A stretch of DNA of 64,000 nucleotides from Rhea pennata. Taxonomy: Eukaryota; Chordata; Aves; Rheiformes; Rheidae. Position numbers and translations under genes: made by a program. Below are positions 61,443 through 64,000 of this stretch, in pieces. The DNA lies in the NCBI RefSeq assembly GCF_028389875.1, contig NC_084666.1, forward strand, positions 59,342,422 through 59,406,421, in the 5' to 3' direction. Below the pieces are notes generated by a model. That model was not told where the DNA came from and did no database searches. It was given only the letters and a program-made list of their open reading frames with translations. Within the stretch, counting starts at the first letter, position 1. Every line of letters starts with the position of its first letter.

Positions 61443-64000
61443 TCCCAGGAATTAACTTTGCTATTGACCATGCTATGCCAGCACTGAACTCTATGTACTA
61501 GAGTAGCAATATTACTTCACTATTGCAACTTACCGTGTAGCTTGACTGATTTCCCTTCTGTATCAATTGGAGGTCCTGTCACTGACTGTGGAAAATGCCA
61601 GCAAAGAACTATTTGTATGAATTGTTTAATAAGCTCAGGATTACTCTGTGCACTTGCTTTACATATAGGCAAAAGGCGTTGCTCTTCCATCCTCTTAGAA
61701 TGTGCTGCAGAAAACAGTAGAGCTGCCTGTCTGCAGAGATGGGAGGAAATCACATGGACCGCTGCACCCACATCCCTTCAGGGAGGGACACAGCTCAATG
61801 AGCTCATATCCATCAGCATATGGATATTCTGCTTATAAATTCTTAAAAAACTATCTGGTTACAGCTGGAGCAGCAGCTCCAAGCTGCCTTGTGGATAACA
61901 CAAAGGAATTTGGGAGATCGAACTGTCGCCCAGGAACAGTCGTGTAACCGATGAAGGCTCTTAGATTAGGCACTTCCCTCCCCATGCTACTATTTCTGTT
62001 TGCAAAGCACAGAGTTACATAAGGATAGGGAGTTGTACATAAAAAGTTGTATATAAAAACATACTCTACTTTTCACACTTCACAAACCTGCAGGAAGGTT
62101 TAAAAATGTACTGCTTTGACAGTTCAGCATGAGTGTCTTATTGGCCATGGCTGGTTCTACCTGTCACCCATAAGTCAAGTTACACAACTGTGGCCAGTCT
62201 TGAAAAGGTGTTACTTTTCTCCATACTTTACTCACATGTATGTGAATTGTGTTTATATGGTAAGAGTGTGAGTAGAAAGATACAGTCTAAACCACTCTGA
62301 TAGTTGTGTACATCTCATGAAGTTCTTATCTGGATCTTCAGGGACTACATGTAGCAATAAATATGGCTTTTTGAACATGGCTATTTGAATGGGCCTTTTC
62401 GTGGGTGGCAGATATAAAAACCATACAATTGTGGCTGAATCTGGACCTTATTTGGGTTACTATATGGTAGGATCTTCTAAATAAACCAAGTTTTGCTGGA
62501 TATTGTTGGCCCAACTCACTGCTGCCCAAATACTACCAAGTCACCCATTTTGTTAGTCAATTCTCAGACTGAAATTTTAATCACAATGTGTAATAAGCTG
62601 GGCCAGTCTTTTAACTGTATGCAAAGTGGATAAAACAAGAGTGCTGCCTGCCCTAGGTAAAAATCGGGGGACAGCCAGTAGTCCGTACCTCCCTTTGTAT
62701 CATCCTGAAGGCAATATTTAACACCGGAGTATGGCGGCCTTCCAGTGTCTCTGAAACAAGGTGACACATTGAATACTGTAGCGCAAACATCACTGGACTT
62801 TTGACTACCACAGTGAAAGCATCCTTGGTAGCACAGCTGAGCTGCCAGGATATGTGAACAGGAGATGTAACAAGTATAAAGGTCTATCTCTGCTTGTCCT
62901 GCCTTACATTAACTCAGTCCAGATATTGGAAAGCAAAAGTTTGCAGCCTTACTGATAGGAACCAAGGTTATACAAATAAACAAACAGTTATTACAAACAT
63001 GGCAGAAAGCCAGTGTGCTGAAGTGATGTTACTGACCTAGCCAGCACACTGTCTTCTCCCTGTCTGGGAAGACCCATGCAGGGCAAATGAGAGTTAAAAA
63101 TTCCCCTCTACAAAAGAAGCATTGACTTTCTCATCTAGAAAACAAGTCTGGGTGGCTATTTGATCTTCCCTCAATTAGTTTCATGGTTAAAAAAAAATCC
63201 TTTTGGCTTAATGTAGCTATCAAACAGAATCAAACAAGTCCAAGCTTGTTTCTACTAAAGAAAACAGATGACTGTCATCTGGCTGCAATGGCAGCGAGAC
63301 AAGCTCAGTGAGAACTGCTGCATCTGTACTGTTATAACTTGCTAAGGCACTAGAGCTGCATTTGCTTGGGATCTTCCTTCAGTCTAACACAGAGTAAGCT
63401 GGAACTGTTGTCTAGGGACAGAAGCAAACTAATTTCAAAAGAAATTCCAAAATTAGGCCAGTAGCAAAGACAACACCATGGATGAAGAGCAGTCTGTTCA
63501 GAACAGTAGAATACATCTGTAGAAATACTCCTAGTTACAGCTGGGTATAAAAATAAGCTGAGTAGAAAGTACCAGTGACAGATTATTCTTTTTCCCCTGA
63601 AAGTGAAATTTCTCACAGGGCAGTTCTTATTTCTTCTGAAGGATCTGAGTCTGGCTCCAGCCATAGGAATGCCATTTCAGGGTATCTCAACCAGAGCTCT
63701 CAGCCTGAGGACTCCAGTCGTCCCAAAAGCCAGGCAAAGGCAGGAGCTGGTGGGCAGGTGAATCCCTGCCCTGAGACCCTGATGAGCCTGGCAGGTACCA
63801 GCAAGGTGAGCGAGCGGAGGGCCATGCAGAACCCACAGGCATCGGCAGCTGCTGCAGAGGTTGGGGGACAAAGTCTAATCATGAAATACCAGGTCTAAAT
63901 ATTTCCTTCTTGTCGGAAAATATTGTGGGATTTCAGTCAAAAATAACTTTTCTGAATTTTTGCCTTTTCTTACCCCCCCTCCCCGAAATTCAAAAACTAC
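61443..64000. other. Unique noncoding DNA, no gene recognised
   Basis: Frames at 61542-61838 (+) and 61520-61771 (-) overlap in antisense, and those at 63575-63898 (+) and 63677-63882 (-) do too, so at most one of each pair could be real and none shows a domain. A C-rich run (ACCCCCCCTCCCC) lies at about 63972-63984. Confidence 0.55.

Noticed and set aside
61520..61838. Antisense pair of open frames on both strands
   Set aside because: Neither has recognised similarity. Overlapping antisense frames are common by chance in moderately GC-rich DNA.
63575..63898. Open frame of 107 codons, S- and A-rich
   Set aside because: Antisense frames are also open over the same bases, the sequence is low in complexity and no domain is seen.
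1..64000. Endogenous retrovirus, viral insertion, CRISPR array or bacterial-type operon
   Set aside because: No LTR pairs, gag/pol/env-like frames, regularly spaced repeats or co-directional gene blocks were seen on either strand.

Overview
This window looks like AT-rich noncoding DNA from a bird, or less likely another sauropsid. The best evidence is four recognisable or degraded CR1 LINE copies plus two shorter CR1-like remnants. The two clearest copies end in the octamer-type CR1 3' tail (ATTCTATG / ATTCTGTG), which is typical of avian CR1. There are also old MIR/L2-type relics, low overall repeat density, scattered poly(A)/poly(T) tracts and strong CpG depletion. No bacterial-type gene organisation, operon, rRNA, tRNA, CRISPR array or viral gene was recognised.

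No protein-coding host gene could be supported. Most open reading frames are short (60 to 155 codons), overlap on both strands and lack recognisable domains, as expected by chance in 64 kb. The exceptions are reading frames inside two CR1 copies, at 43.5 kb (+) and 50.2-51.0 kb (-). These encode the C-terminal part of the CR1 ORF2 reverse-transcriptase protein and are retrotransposon remnants.

Layout. 1-3.2 kb is unique sequence with an unusual CpG-retaining patch at about 1.1-1.64 kb. 3.2-5.5 kb holds a CR1-like fragment and two MIR/L2-like relics. 5.5-31.5 kb is mostly featureless unique DNA with homopolymer tracts, small tandem duplications and one very good inverted repeat at 29.84 kb. 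31.5-36.5 kb is the richest stretch for old repeats: a CR1 3' end, a 17-bp tandem repeat, a CpG-rich patch, a MIR-like relic, a long degraded CR1 and another ancient repeat. 36.5-43.4 kb is unique, with palindromes that resemble POU and SOX dimer sites. 43.5 kb and 50.2 kb carry two related CR1 copies in opposite orientation. 52.3-52.8 kb is a CpG-retaining block that looks like a conserved noncoding element or a cryptic exon. 55-61 kb is unique DNA with homeodomain-type AT motifs, a 35-bp tandem duplication and weaker CpG retention.

Nothing here resembles a multi-gene system. The useful signals are regulatory or structural: CpG islets in depleted DNA, symmetric factor-binding palindromes, a nested inverted repeat, a CCAAT cluster beside a CR1 insertion, and an inverted CR1 pair. 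Repeat families were named by eye from remembered consensus features, and no alignment was run.
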